A stretch of 64,000 nt of DNA from Diphasiastrum complanatum. Lineage: Eukaryota > Streptophyta > Lycopodiopsida > Lycopodiales > Lycopodiaceae. Within the stretch, counting starts at the first letter, position 1. Each line of letters opens with the position of its first letter. Below are positions 1-10,838 of this stretch, in pieces. The notes under the pieces are model-generated. The model worked only from the letters and a program-made list of their open reading frames with translations. It was not told where the DNA came from and did no database searches. The position numbers were made by a program, and so were the translations under genes. The stretch is taken from positions 34,692,361-34,756,360 of the forward strand of contig CM055106.1 in NCBI GenBank assembly GCA_029204225.1. The letters run 5' to 3'.

Positions 1-640
1 AGCTTTCATGATCTTGCTTCCCTTCTTTAATGTATTTGTGGAATTAGAATAGATTTCTTGTTTTTCATTATGTTTGTGGAAGTAGAGTGGATTAGATTCT
101 TGCTTTCTTGTTCTTGATTTTAAACAAGCTTCAAGTAAACTAAATAGGCTGGATTTTGTGGTGTAGATCTTGCATATCCCCTAACAGTCCAGTTCTTGAT
201 GTTCTTGAGAAGCCCAAAAATCAAGAAATGGTTATTTCTTGATCCTTGCACTTTGGTGGCTTGTTAGTTAGTTTCTTGTTTCTTCTGTCTTACATTTCTG
301 TTGATCCATTAGATTAATCTGAGAATCTTGATTGTTTCCAATCGTTTTACAATAGTTAGAAGTAAGAATTAAATGGAGTTCACCTGCAATGCATGTTTAT
401 CTTTGGATGGACGTTATAGGCTTGCATAGTTTTTGATTTCATGAGTAACGTGAACTGAGTAATCCACTGACAGGCTGGATTAAATATACTACAACAAAAA
501 CCAAACCTTCTGACTGATTTGACGATGTATTAAGAAGAACACATCAATATTGCCTAACTGCCTGGTAACGGGTAGAAACTTCCTATAACTAGAGTTAAGA
601 AACCAAAAGAAATTGCTTTACAGATTCTAAGTGATATACA
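1..640. repeat. Left copy of a diverged ~1.54-kb-spaced direct repeat
   Basis: Positions 120-250 resemble 1650-1790, sharing the run AACTAAATAGG and the motif TTCTTGATGTTCTTG. Positions 430-620 resemble each of two tandem units at 2031-2410. The order of blocks is the same in both copies, so this is one long duplicated segment, cut off by the window start on the left. An isolated primer-binding-site motif lies between the copies at 929-940, so they could be LTRs of a short minus-strand element. No open reading frame of note is present. Confidence 0.5.
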
Positions 641-928
641 TAACTCCAATCTCATCAATGGCATACAAACTTTGATGCTTTTCCTAGGTTTAGCACCAAA
701 AAACTCATCAAAATCTACAAAATGGAATTGTTTGGATCTTGTGTATATTGAAGATTAGAGATAGGTTCATACACATGTAGACAGAACATATTTATATGCT
801 CACCAAGTTTGGTTCAATAATGTTCACTTTTGGACTTGATTACAACTCGCCCTTACAAGACTAGCTTTCAAGCAAAATCTTGCTAAAAATGGATTGTCCA
901 ATGATCATTAACTATCCTCTTGTACTTG

Positions 929-940
929 GCTCTGATACCA
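929..940 (-). other. Isolated tRNA-iMet-type primer-binding site
   Basis: The minus strand reads TGGTATCAGAGC. This is the initiator-methionine tRNA primer-binding site of most plant LTR retrotransposons, and is identical to those of the better-preserved elements at 21.4, 31.2 and 50.8 kb here. By position, an LTR of a minus-strand element should begin at 941 and extend to higher coordinates. Confidence 0.6.
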
Positions 941-956
941 TATTGAAAGTACAATA

Positions 957-1245
957 CAAAGGCATGAGGCTCACATGATTTTAAACTATTATCCTAGCTA
1001 GTATTTCTCGGCTCTTATGCTCGGCTCTCATTCTCATCCTTCTCTTCTTCCTAAGGGACCTCCTCAGTCTAGGGTGAGAGATTGTTGGCTGATTCTAACG
1101 AATCCCCAAGATACTTGGCCAGAGCTACCCACGAGCACCTCTCACCTTAGACCGAGGAGGTCTCTGAGAAGACGAGACGAATGAAGACTGAGAGCCGAGG
1201 AATACTAGTTAATACTGACAAGCAAGAACTGTGCAAGCCTCATGG
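957..1245. repeat. Fold-back inverted repeat (~120-bp arms)
   Basis: The left arm (about 957-1083) is an imperfect reverse complement of the right arm (about 1134-1245), with a loop of roughly 50 bp. Shared blocks include CTAGTATT..CTCGGCTCTCA, GACCTCCTC.GTCTA and GGTGAGAG on the left, matched by their complements on the right. The outer ends also pair (CATGAGGCT near 964, AGCCTCATG near 1236). It could be a fold-back MITE or a hairpin inside an old LTR. No clear target duplication was seen. Confidence 0.6.
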
Positions 1246-1599
1246 TGAATCCTGAAGATGGAATGACCATGTAGGAACTAGTATTTCTAGGCAAATGTAA
1301 TAAATGCAAGTAGACCCCTCTTTAAGAAAGTATAGTGAGCCGCCTTTTGATGTTGACATCTAGTGGAGTGCATTATTCCACTTGTAATTTGTGAAATGTG
1401 GAAATACCACTAGGATGCCACCTAAGGACTCTCTTGCCTATTTAAGAGACTCTCTCTTTGAGAAGAGGAGCTTTTTGTGTAATGTACCTACTCCATGTCC
1501 AAATTAGAAGAGCCTCCATGAGTTTTGGTGTATCCTTTGAGCTCCTTGATCACGCTTGTTTCTTGAGTGATGCATTCATGATGCTGCCCTTCCATCCTT

Positions 1600-2410
1600 T
1601 GTGTGTAGTTCTGGATCATAGAGTGGATTAGTTTTTTTGTTTTCTTGTGTAAATGTAGGAATCAACATTCAGGTAAACTAAATAGGTTGGATTTGCAATG
1701 TAAATCTTGCATATCTTCTTACAGTCTAGTTCTTGATGTTCTTGGACTGTCCAAGAATCAAGAAATGAGTATTTCTTGATCCTTGGACTGTTAAATACTG
1801 TTAGATTAGTTTCTTATTTCTTGTATGTGGATTAATGCAGGTGTAGAATAGTTTTAATGTTTAGGATCTGATTCAAATTCATTTTTGCAGCAGTAGAGTA
1901 GGATTTTGACCACTGTTCAACGATTCTGCATGCTGATTTTATGGTTGGACATTTTGGCATGCATGATTAATTGATTGTGGTCATTTATGCATGTGCTTTC
2001 AGTGCAAGAGTGACCAATCTGAGTGTCCTCTGACAGGCAGAATAGAAACAATGATTACCAATCTCTTTCTGTCTGATTTGGGCATCATAGAAACAAGAAA
2101 GCATCAAGCAAATGCCCAATGTAGCTTGGTAACAGGCAAAAACCATTCTGTAAATAAGAAGAAATAACAAGAGACAGCCAACGGATTCTCTAGAGCAGGA
2201 AATCTGTGAACATTTGGCGTCGTTGCCAAGGAAACTTAGAAAATGTAGATTCATCATTCTGCCTGATCTGGGCATTGTAATACAAAAGAAACATCCAATA
2301 AATGCCCAACGAGCCTGGTAACAGGCATAAACCATTCTGTACACAAGAATAAAGAACAAGAAACAGCCAGACAGATTCTCTAGAATAGGGAATCTGTCAA
2401 CATTTGGCCC
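1600..2410. repeat. Right copy of the direct repeat, with an internal 190-bp tandem duplication
   Basis: This copy matches 1-640 in order. Its distal part is duplicated: units 2031-2220 and 2221-2410 share TCTG.CTGAT.TGGGCAT, TGGTAACAGGCA and CATTTGGC at a constant 190-bp offset. A 157-codon minus-strand frame here merely translates the two units and is not a gene. Confidence 0.6.
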
Positions 2411-3241
2411 ATTGGCGCTTGCAGCATTCACAGTCATAAACGATACATGTTGCAACACTACCTTTGATCAGATCTATACAAGCAATCTGAAATATTTCCA
2501 AATTCGTTCATAGCTCAAAATGACCTGCAACCACCCTCCACACATTCCAGAAGACCTCCTCCATCACCATCTCATCCTCCTCCTCCTCCTCTCCCATTTC
2601 AGTCGAGACCTCCTTCATCACCATCTCAGTCGAGTCCTCTTTTTCTCCCATCTCAGCCGAGATCTCCTCCGTCACCATCCCAGCCGAGCCCCTTCGTTCC
2701 CGACTCAACTGACTCCCCCTTCGTTACCATCTCGACCGACGTAGATGCTTTAAAAAAAAAACAAAGACCGAGTCGTTTTTGGACTCAATCGACTGAACCC
2801 CTCTGTTGGCATCTCGACCAAGCCCCTCCATTGCCCATAGCAACCAGCAATTGAACTTGCTGAGTTCCTTGCGAACTTCTACATTACCACGACATTTACC
2901 AGATCGATAATCAAACATAGACATTATATGAAATGAGTTATTGCATGATGTAGAGGAAACCGATGTTCCGTCATCTGCTACTATTTCCAGATAAGAGCAC
3001 CCTCACCATGGAATTGACATTTTATCTCCACTCTTGCAATCTCAAATCTATATGTCTTCACTTTCTAATGAGATTTCCACTACCTGCATATCAAGAAACC
3101 ACTTGGAGAATTAAGAAATCTAAATAGAAGTTCATACATGAATCTCATGATGTGGATACTAATGGGAATAGTATCTTCTCCTTCCATGCATTTCAAGCCA
3201 TATCCTACAATAGACAATTAGAACAACTGAGAAAAATCATC
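2411..3241. repeat. Degenerate ~27-bp minisatellite (2549-2840); flanks featureless
   Basis: A pyrimidine-rich unit of about 27 bp, roughly GAGACCTCCTTCATCACCAT followed by CTCAGTC, recurs between 2549 and about 2740, with weaker copies to 2840. Both strands stay open because the period is a multiple of three, giving small frames rich in Glu/Met on one strand and His/Pro on the other. These look like by-products of the repeat. I see nothing coding in 2840-3241. Confidence 0.5.
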
Positions 3242-3642
3242 TGTTGAGAAACTTTGATCAATTTATAATTCTGATTCTAATTCTTCAGTATACATCTCTT
3301 GTTGCCTTGTTGCTTTGTTGTGTGTTTACAATAAATTAGTGCATATGTATTTATATTGTTACAGAATAGGTCTTTTGGCCTTCTTCCTTCTGTAACAGTC
3401 AATCTAATCGTTAAGACCGTGGATGTTCAAAAAACGTTCTGTTTCCAGACTCAAATAATTTTCGTTCACAAATTCTTCACGACAGTTTGTCTGTTCGCCA
3501 CGATTTCGAGTTTCGTGAGAGATGCCGTTCACGACAATTGACAGTTTCGCGATAATTTCAAGTTCAAGATCGTTTCTCAGTCTTTGTCAATTAAACTGTG
3601 CACTTTGTTAGTAGAATTGAGATTTGTCTGTTGAGTTCTACA
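3242..3642 (-). repeat. Probable 3' LTR of the minus-strand copia relic
   Basis: On the minus strand the copia reading frames run out near 3690, followed by a purine-rich tract (3643-3657) and TGTAGAACTC, a plausible LTR start. The plus strand at 3242 begins TGTTGAGAAA, so the interval has the TG...CA termini of an LTR and is about 400 bp long. No second LTR is present to confirm the boundaries. Confidence 0.45.
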
Positions 3643-3649
3643 ACTCTCT

Positions 3650-5400
3650 CTCAAAGTGGGCCGTTGGATTAATCCCAATATTCTTCGCTGCTTCTCGAAC
3701 AAAGCTTTACTGAGTGTCTTTGTAAACTGTCATTTCCTCTATAGGTATGAATACTGTCTTCGGTATTTTCTTTTCGACTAAGTACCGAATAACATGATAC
3801 TTGATAGCTATATGCTTTGTTTTTGAATGAAACATAGGATCTTTCGTATGATAGATTGTTGAAGTGTTATCCATTAGTAAGACATAAGGTTTAGAAATAG
3901 TTTCATCAAATCCTTCCAACATTTATTTGATCCATATCAGCTCGTTTGCCATCTTAGCTGTTGCTATATATTCTGCCTCACATGAAGATTAAGCTATTGT
4001 TGTTTGTTCTGGCTTATCCAAAGCATGGTTGTGCCAGATGCTATAGTACAATCTCCTGAAATACTTTTGCTATCATCCTTCATGGATGCCCATCTTGCTG
4101 TAAGATTCAATCCGAAATCCAACTTCTTTTGAATAACACAGTCAATAGTCTTTCATTTCTTGGAGATATTGTACTACTATTTTTGCTAACTTCCAATGTA
4201 ATGATCCTGGGTTATGATTAAATTGGCTCAGCCTGTATACTGCAAATGCTCTATCAGGTCTGGTGTTGTCTACAAGATACAACAATGATCCAATCAACCT
4301 TCGATAGGGTGTATTGGCCATTCGTTTCTATTCTTCGAGAGTTTGCAGACAATATGCCTTGCTCAGTATTGTTCCAGGTATTATCAGAGTATGCACACCT
4401 TTGCATTCGAGCATGTTGAAGTCTTCAATGATTTTTTGAGTATACTTTTGTTGGTGAAGATACAACTTGCCACCTTCAAAGTCTCTTTCAATCTGTAAGC
4501 CTAGATAGATTTTTGCTTCTCCTAGGTCAGCGATCTCAAATATTCCAGAAATGTCTCTTTTGACATCTAAAATCAATTTACCTTTTCTTGAGAAGATAAG
4601 AGTGTCGTCAACATAAACAGCTAGAATGATAATTTTATCTTTGACATGTTTGATATAGACATTCGATTCAATGAATAAAGGTTCGAAGCCTAAAGAATGT
4701 AGTGCTTTATCCTTCTTTCTATACCATTGTCTGGTTGGGTGTTTCAGACCATAGATGCTTTTATTCATGTGACATTCAAATTCTAGATATTTTTGGCTTA
4801 TAAAACCAAGTGGTTGATCCATGAATAGGTCTTCTTCTAATTCTGCATGCAAGAAGGTAGTTTTCTCCCCACAATATGGATTTTGAGATCATGAGCCACT
4901 ACATAAGTGAATAACAAGCGAATTGATGTGTGTTTGACTACTGGTGAGAAAGTATTAGTGTAGTCGATCCCATATTTATGTGAAAAACCTTTTGCAACCA
5001 ATCTTGCTTTATATCCGATGTTGTCTCCATCAGGACCTGTTTTGATCTTGTAGATCCATTTGCATTTAACTGATTTTCTTCCATCAGGTATAGGTGCAAG
5101 TGTCCATACATTGTTCTTATACATGGATGACATTTCGTCTTCGATTGCTTGAATTCAATGATCTTTATTTGGGCCATCAATAGCTTTTTCAAATGTTTGA
5201 GATTCGTCTATGAAGCCACAAAATTCGATAGCTATATTTGTTGAAACATCCTAACCAAATCTTACTGGTGGTTTTCTTTGTCTATCATATCTTCTCACAG
5301 TTTGTACAGGTTTTGAATTCAGTTCTGCATTTTCAGGTTCGATCTGGTTTGCTTGAATTTGAACAAGTGATTCGATCTTTTAGGTACTCGATCTACCATT
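3650..5400 (-). pseudogene. Decayed Ty1/copia pol: linker, reverse transcriptase, RNase H
   Basis: Reading from high to low coordinates, the fragment starts near 5390 with the integrase-RT linker (VRRYDRQRKPP-like). The RT N-terminus follows ([18 protein letters not shown], 4837-5133), then RT with the catalytic YVDD box (4328-4852). RNase H motifs SSCEAEYIAT (about 3960-4000) and HSKTKHIAIKYH (about 3800) complete the order. Frameshifts and stops separate the blocks, so it cannot encode a working polyprotein. Gag, protease and the integrase core are absent, so this is a 5'-truncated copia copy. The family assignment is firm; the lineage is not determined. Confidence 0.85.
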
Positions 5401-6849
5401 GAGCTATCCGCCCTATTTGAAAGTTCTCTCTAGAGTGTGGATTGATATTCCAACAAAAACCTCAAAACCCTTGAAACTAGGTGAGTTCATTTTCAAGTTG
5501 TATTAAAATTTCGTAATTTGCCAAGAAAGTAGGTGATATCATTTTCACTTTCCATAAAATTCAAAATTTTCTGTTAAAGTCCGACTACCAACCATGCATT
5601 CTTTTCCTTGAGCTAAGCAAAATCAATCATCCATCACATTTATATGTGAATGTAGTGTTCATATGCTGGTACTCGGTTGGAGTAAATCAACAAAAAGAGA
5701 CTACAAATACAAATTCAATCTGTACTTTTAGGTGGATTTAATTTCAAGGGTCTGTCTTTATGAGAATTTACAACAATTATGACAGACACCATATCTGCAT
5801 ATTGTTCTGCATGTTCTTCTGATTCAGAGTTTACCTACAGAGTCTGTTAGATATGTGTTTGACTAGAATCAGAACTTTTGGTGCTTGCATGCAATGGATG
5901 TACAGAGATTTGGATCTGATTGCATGAATTTGTGGATTTTTCCCACAAATTTTGGTTCATAAGATTCTAAATGTTTATAATTGACGGATCATAAATTGAT
6001 ACTTAAAGGTCATTAGATGATTATATGGGAAATATGATCCTTAAGATGATGAGTAATTCTTGATCGATTGGTGGAGTTAAAATTTAGATTTGTTATTTGA
6101 ACTCTAAATTTGTGTACAAACTTGAGATTGTTTGGATCTCACAGGCATTTTCATTAAGTAATTGTTTACTTATGAGAAATTTGCTTACCTTTATAGGTTG
6201 TAGTTAAGGAATGCTTGTGTATTGTTTTTCAAGCCTAAAATCTCCGGTTAATTAGGAGCAGTTAAGTCTATCAAGATTGAATGGTTGCTATTTTTTGGTA
6301 TGTGATGCTAGGGATAGAGCACTTATCTCAAGAGAGTATCTGGGGTACTCAGGACTGAGTTGAAGTCATTTTTATCTTGATGGATCTCCTAAGAGATTTT
6401 GGTGGGATGAGTTTTGTACCAAGAAGCATTTAGGACAGGTCTACAAGTAATTTGTGGATAGTCTCGGACTATAATTGTTTTGGATCTTTAACTTTTGAAC
6501 ATTGACTTCCAATATAAGGTGAAAACTCACCCAATGATTCATGTAAATTGAGGTACATGAAGGTGATGTTATTAGATTGGAGAGAATCAAACCCAATAGG
6601 GAAATTTATCTTTTAGTGTATTTCTAAAAGGTCGATATAGTATTTCATTGTAGAGACAGACAATTTGAGAATTATCCCATCTCTAAATACTTATTTGATA
6701 TTGAAGTCAGACTAAAGATTGATTTTCAGGGTAATTGTGAAAGTTAAATGATTGATTTGTTAGCTTTTAAACTTAATCTTCAAGTTTGGTCGACTGCTCA
6801 TCCGGTGTGTATCATGTAAATTTAGTTTATATGATGATGACAGTTTGAT
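5400..6849. other. AT-rich stretch with no recognisable gene
   Basis: No long reading frame, splice pattern or repeat was recognised. It may be decayed retrotransposon sequence, since it lies between two retroelement tails. A short tRNA-like string at its left edge was considered and rejected. Confidence 0.4.
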
Positions 6850-7081
6850 GTATTGAAGGTTTTGCCCATTTGGAAGATTTATCGCTCAATGTACCTTTGG
6901 ACCCTGAATGAGTACTCAAGGATCAGAGATAAACAATTGAGAAATCGTTCTATCTTTGTGTGCTTGCTTAGGTTGGTTAGTCAAATTGAGGATAATGATT
7001 CATGGAAAGAGTTAAAAGCATACAAATTGGATTTTCCCTAGATACTCGTTTTGAGGACAGAACTGGTTTAAGGGGGGAAGA
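6850..7081 (+). pseudogene. C-terminal tail of a Ty3/gypsy polyprotein
   Basis: A frame from 6853 reads VLPIWKIYRSMYLW, then an SWKEL..YKLDFP block, like the end of gypsy pol where a chromodomain-type EATWE...FP motif occurs. It is followed by a purine tract (TTTAAGGGGGGAAGAA) and TGTTACGTCC, the usual arrangement of polypurine tract and 3' LTR start. Only about 75 codons are recognisable, with a frameshift near 7040. The rest of pol is lost or too diverged to see. Confidence 0.5.
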
Positions 7082-7570
7082 ATGTTACGTCCATGTCCTG
7101 TACAAGGGAATCAGAATAATTCCTGACAAGGATAGTCGGTCACTCCAGGTGTATATGGTTATTGGTTATGCCTCGTCATTTCGGGCTTGGCCTGTAAAGT
7201 AATTAATAATCATATGAGGGCCCAGACCTATAATTGGACATAGGAGCACATGCATAGTGAATGACTGCTTTAATGCAAGAATAGGTGGTCAATAGCTCAA
7301 TATAGGTTGCATGGGGATCCTAGGGGGAATATTCTCTCTCTCATGAGGAGAATATGTCCATTGGAAACTCGCCCTCCTCCTATTGAAAATTTAATTTCTT
7401 GAGCTTGTTTCTCCTCCTCTCTCTTAGATTCTTCACTATGGCTTGGGGGCTAGGTCCAGGAAGAAACTCCAGGAGGGATCTAGGTTTGGATGGGTGGTTT
7501 TGCTCCACATGTGTCCTTTTGGTTGTTTTGCAATAGGTTCTAGTCAGATCTTCATTTCGTGATCCTTACA
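7082..7570 (+). repeat. Putative LTR of the gypsy relic
   Basis: It begins TGTTACGTCC directly after the polypurine tract. The most plausible end is TCCTTACA at about 7570. The partner LTR is not in the window, so the right boundary is a guess. Confidence 0.4.
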
Positions 7571-8588
7571 CGTATCCTCGAAAGATCGATCCCATACTCT
7601 TCGTTTGTTGCCACAGAGTGAGAATAAACCCAGCTCATCGACTACTATCAATTCGTCCATTGCTCTATTTTCCTCACCCATAAATGTATCCCCGTTATGG
7701 AGTCAAAATAGCCATTCAAAACACATTTTAAGTCACATTCCTGAAAGGTTTCTGCTTCTTCTGTTGCAAAACCATCGCCAGAGCTCACGTCTGAGCAATT
7801 GTAGAAAAAAGGTGGAAATAATTCTTGAAGGGATGATACGAAGATCGGCACCTCATGTGCACCTTCATTCTAAAAAGATTTAATGTTTGATGCGATCTCC
7901 TCAAATGGCTTGGCTTGTAGCTTTCGTTTGATTCTTTGCTAGGCAATCCATTGAAACCGCGAGAGTTGCTATTGTTATATGCGGATGAGGGCGAATGCTT
8001 CTAGGCTTCTTTCATGACACCCCCAGGGTGGTGGAGACAACGAATCCTAGGTGCTATGCCTTTTTTATCCATGAGTTTTGCCATAGGTGGAGACATTGAC
8101 AATGACTTCATGCGTAGTCCAGTTGACCCAGGCGGCGAGCGCTCATGCGAGCTCTCATGCCTCGATGCAATGACATTGGAGATAGCCGAAGAGGAGGCAG
8201 CCAAGGAGAGAACATCAAAGAGAGAGAGAGAAGAGGAGAGGAGAGAAAGAGAGGCGCCAAACGCGAGACACTTGAATCGACGTAACCAGAGGTAGGCCGA
8301 ATGGTCGAGACACCCAAACGGAGGTAAGCAGAGATGACGTGGATTTTTAATTTTTAATTTTAATGATGACGTGTAATTTTCTCCATGCAAAGAACTTTTA
8401 AATGGGTATGAGATGGCCTTATAAAAATCGCTTAAATCATTCAGTTCAAAAACTTAATCGTCTTTGCAGGACCAACTTGAACACATAGTATCACCTTTGC
8501 AAGGCGAGACCAAAAATTTATTTGATCGCTGCTTTAAAGACCGTAATTCTATTTGCCGGACTCAGAGGGCCAAAAGTCAAATGGAAGG
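7571..8588. other. Unassigned region; weak minus-strand frame at 8001-8390
   Basis: A 129-codon minus-strand frame (8001-8390) overlaps a purine/pyrimidine-rich tract near 8215-8260. A 93-codon plus-strand frame overlaps it. Neither resembles a family I know, and the strand bias of the tract explains both being open. No confident gene is called. Confidence 0.35.
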
Positions 8589-8790
8589 CCCGTCAGGTTA
8601 AGGGCAGGCCTCCCTACGCTGGAGGGCTACCCCTTGGTTAAAGGCCCTCCCGCTCCCTTCCAGTCTCCAGGGGAGAAAACCCCAGTTCAGAAGAAGGAAC
8701 GATTAGATTAAGCGAGGAAAGTGCGATCGATCCGCAGCGCTTGCTTTCACAAAAGAGGCCGCCATTGTTCGTAAACCTCTCCAAAATCAG
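8589..8790 (+). promoter_or_regulatory. Possible 5' UTR exon of the small gene at 10671
   Basis: This block is more GC-rich than its surroundings, contains no long frame, and ends CAAAATCAG|GTACAC, a good donor site near 8790. The next good acceptor with a start codon just behind it is TTTCCAG|GC ATG at 10668. A leader exon followed by a ~1.9-kb intron is a common plant gene layout. This is inference; no transcript evidence is available. Confidence 0.35.
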
Positions 8791-9315
8791 GTACACATAT
8801 TCCGGTTCATCCACTTTATCTTTATCTGTCTGTAATAACACATTTCCAACATCATCTATCAGGAATCTAGGGTTTATCAAATATGCGATTGCATTTTCAA
8901 CCTTTTAGTTTCATCGGAGACTGTGATATGCTTGATCAACATGGTTAATGCTCTTCACGGCATCATTTTTACTGGAATTGATCATTTTTTATTTATTTCA
9001 GCAAATATGGAATTATGCAAGTATTTGCCCCTTACCTTCTGCTTTTTTAAACACTGTTGATTATATTTCCTTATAAATCGAGTCGAACATATTCCTAAGA
9101 GTATGTATTAGGAATTTAGGGTTAGTGTGATGCTTATTTCTAAGAGAGTATGTATAGTATTGGCCCCTTATATTCTGCTTTGTGACAAGCTGCTATCTAG
9201 ACATATCTCTTCAGAAACTAGCCGAACATATCTTGTATGTTGGAACATTATTTTGCATGCTTAGTAACAGTATTATCTTGTGGATGCTACTTTGGTCTTC
9301 AAAACCTGGATTTCT

Positions 9316-9467
9316 GAAGTGCTGTATCCCTTTAATCCTGCACATAAGGCTGCTGCAAGCTTGATCTCCACAGACGTTTCGAGGCAATGGTTTTGTGAAG
9401 TGTATTCCTTTAATCCTGCACGTAAGGCTGCTGCAAGCTTGAGCTCCACAGACATATTAAGGCAATG
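9316..9467. repeat. Two-copy tandem duplication, ~81-bp period
   Basis: Copies at 9316-9389 and 9397-9467 share CTTTAATCCTGCAC.TAAGG, CTGCTGCAAGCTTGA and CTCCACAGAC, ending in GGCAATG. It lies inside the proposed leader intron of the small gene. No function is evident. Confidence 0.8.
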
Positions 9468-10668
9468 TTGCCCAGTAGTTATTGAATCTTGTGTGTTTTT
9501 GAAAGACGTATGCCACCAACACTGATCTGTTAAATAGTAGCTAGTTGATTTTGCATTTTGAAGTTTCAATGGAACTGAGTTGAATTTGAATTTGATGTTT
9601 GTCCTAGATAGACTTAGCCACCACAGATGATAGCTGATATGACCTCTAAATTACAGATTAGTAACTGCTTTCACCAAAAATGGCCGATCTTGGGGTTATG
9701 GTTTTAGCATTGATTGTGGTTATGGAACTTTCAATATTGTATCCACACGTATTCATTTCGAGCTTTTTGGTTTGGAACGTTTTGGTCTGTACATACGGAA
9801 CGGAACGAGTTCCGTACATGTGAACCATCGTACAAGAAAAAAAAAACATTGGGTATTTTTTTCCAACTAAGAAAAGTCCCTTCTCAAAAATAATTTGAAA
9901 TCACATTTTTTGAAGTAGATTGTCCCTATTTATTTTAGAGAATCTTAACATAATTCATTTTTATTTGATGCACTTGAAGCATTTTACACTTACAAAATCT
10001 TGTACCTGGTTCTTATTAGTTCAATATGGCTTCTAAAATGTGATTTGGGGGCGTCATTCAAAGACCTAGTCTCTTTTGTCATTGAGGCTGAATTTACCCT
10101 TTCTGCTCACATTTATTGAAGTCCTTGAATGTGCGTGATAACATAATCAGGAAGTTGAACTCTTTTTTGGGGAAGGGATTTTTTGAAACAGTATTCAATA
10201 TCTTTTTGGGACAAGTCCGTGTCTCAATATTGTCTGAATGCTACAATGATTGCTCCACTTCAAAATGCAATCTATAAATGGGTTTTTTTTACGTCTTAAC
10301 AGTCTATCTAAGCAGCCCAATGTTGGAATAACATTATCTGAAGGGATTACACCATTGGCTATGTAAAGGTTATCTATTTTCTTGCATATCACAAGCTAAT
10401 TACGTACATTTGAAGGATGCCAAGATTAGGTTTTCTTTAATAAATATGCCAAGTATGACATTATTGTTCCCCGAAAGAGAAATTTTGCGATATGATAAAG
10501 GCACAAATTAGCCACTGTTTTTTAAGAAGTGGTCAATATGTGGTGCTCTTGAGTTCTATTTTTTATTCTTATTTCCTCCATTACTTTTATTTCATCACTC
10601 CAACACTCTTTTCAAAAGCCATTTTTGTTTGGTGAAATTGTAGATAAGTCGCTGACTAGTATTTCCAG

Positions 10669-10838
10669 GCATGGCGAAAGTAGTGGATATTGCATACAAG
10701 AGTGTAACGGCAGCACTAGGGCTTGCAACTATCATCTTTGGAGCCAACCTTACAATCAACATCTATCGTGGAATCTCTTGGCATTATGCAGTAATTACTT
10801 GGTTCCTTTTGTTGGTTTGCAGTTTGCAATGTGTTTAA
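10669..10838 (+). CDS. Small single-membrane-span protein, first coding exon (hypothetical)
   Basis: An acceptor-like TTTCCAG precedes the exon and ATG follows two bases later at 10671. The frame MAKVVDIAYKSVTAALG... has a hydrophobic stretch at about residues 11-27 followed by INIYRGISWHYA. At 10790/10791 there is a donor-like GCA|GTAATT after 40 complete codons. Reading through instead gives a 55-residue frame ending at 10838, with a hydrophobic tail typical of translated intron. I think the donor is used and the C-terminus lies in an unidentified downstream exon. The N-terminus suggests a small organelle or endomembrane protein with one membrane helix, but I do not recognise the family. 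It lacks the stops of the neighbouring transposon relics, which favours a host gene. Confidence 0.4.

Noticed and set aside
1985-2458. 157-codon minus-strand frame
   Set aside because: It simply translates two 190-bp tandem units, with an out-of-repeat N-terminus and no known motif.
5385-5422. tRNA- or SINE-like string (box A TAGCTCAATGG on the minus strand, weak box B)
   Set aside because: Box A to box B spacing is too short, no cloverleaf can be drawn, and the sequence runs straight into copia pol.
8001-8390. Overlapping frames on both strands
   Set aside because: They depend on a purine-rich tract and show no domain, splice structure or similarity I recognise.
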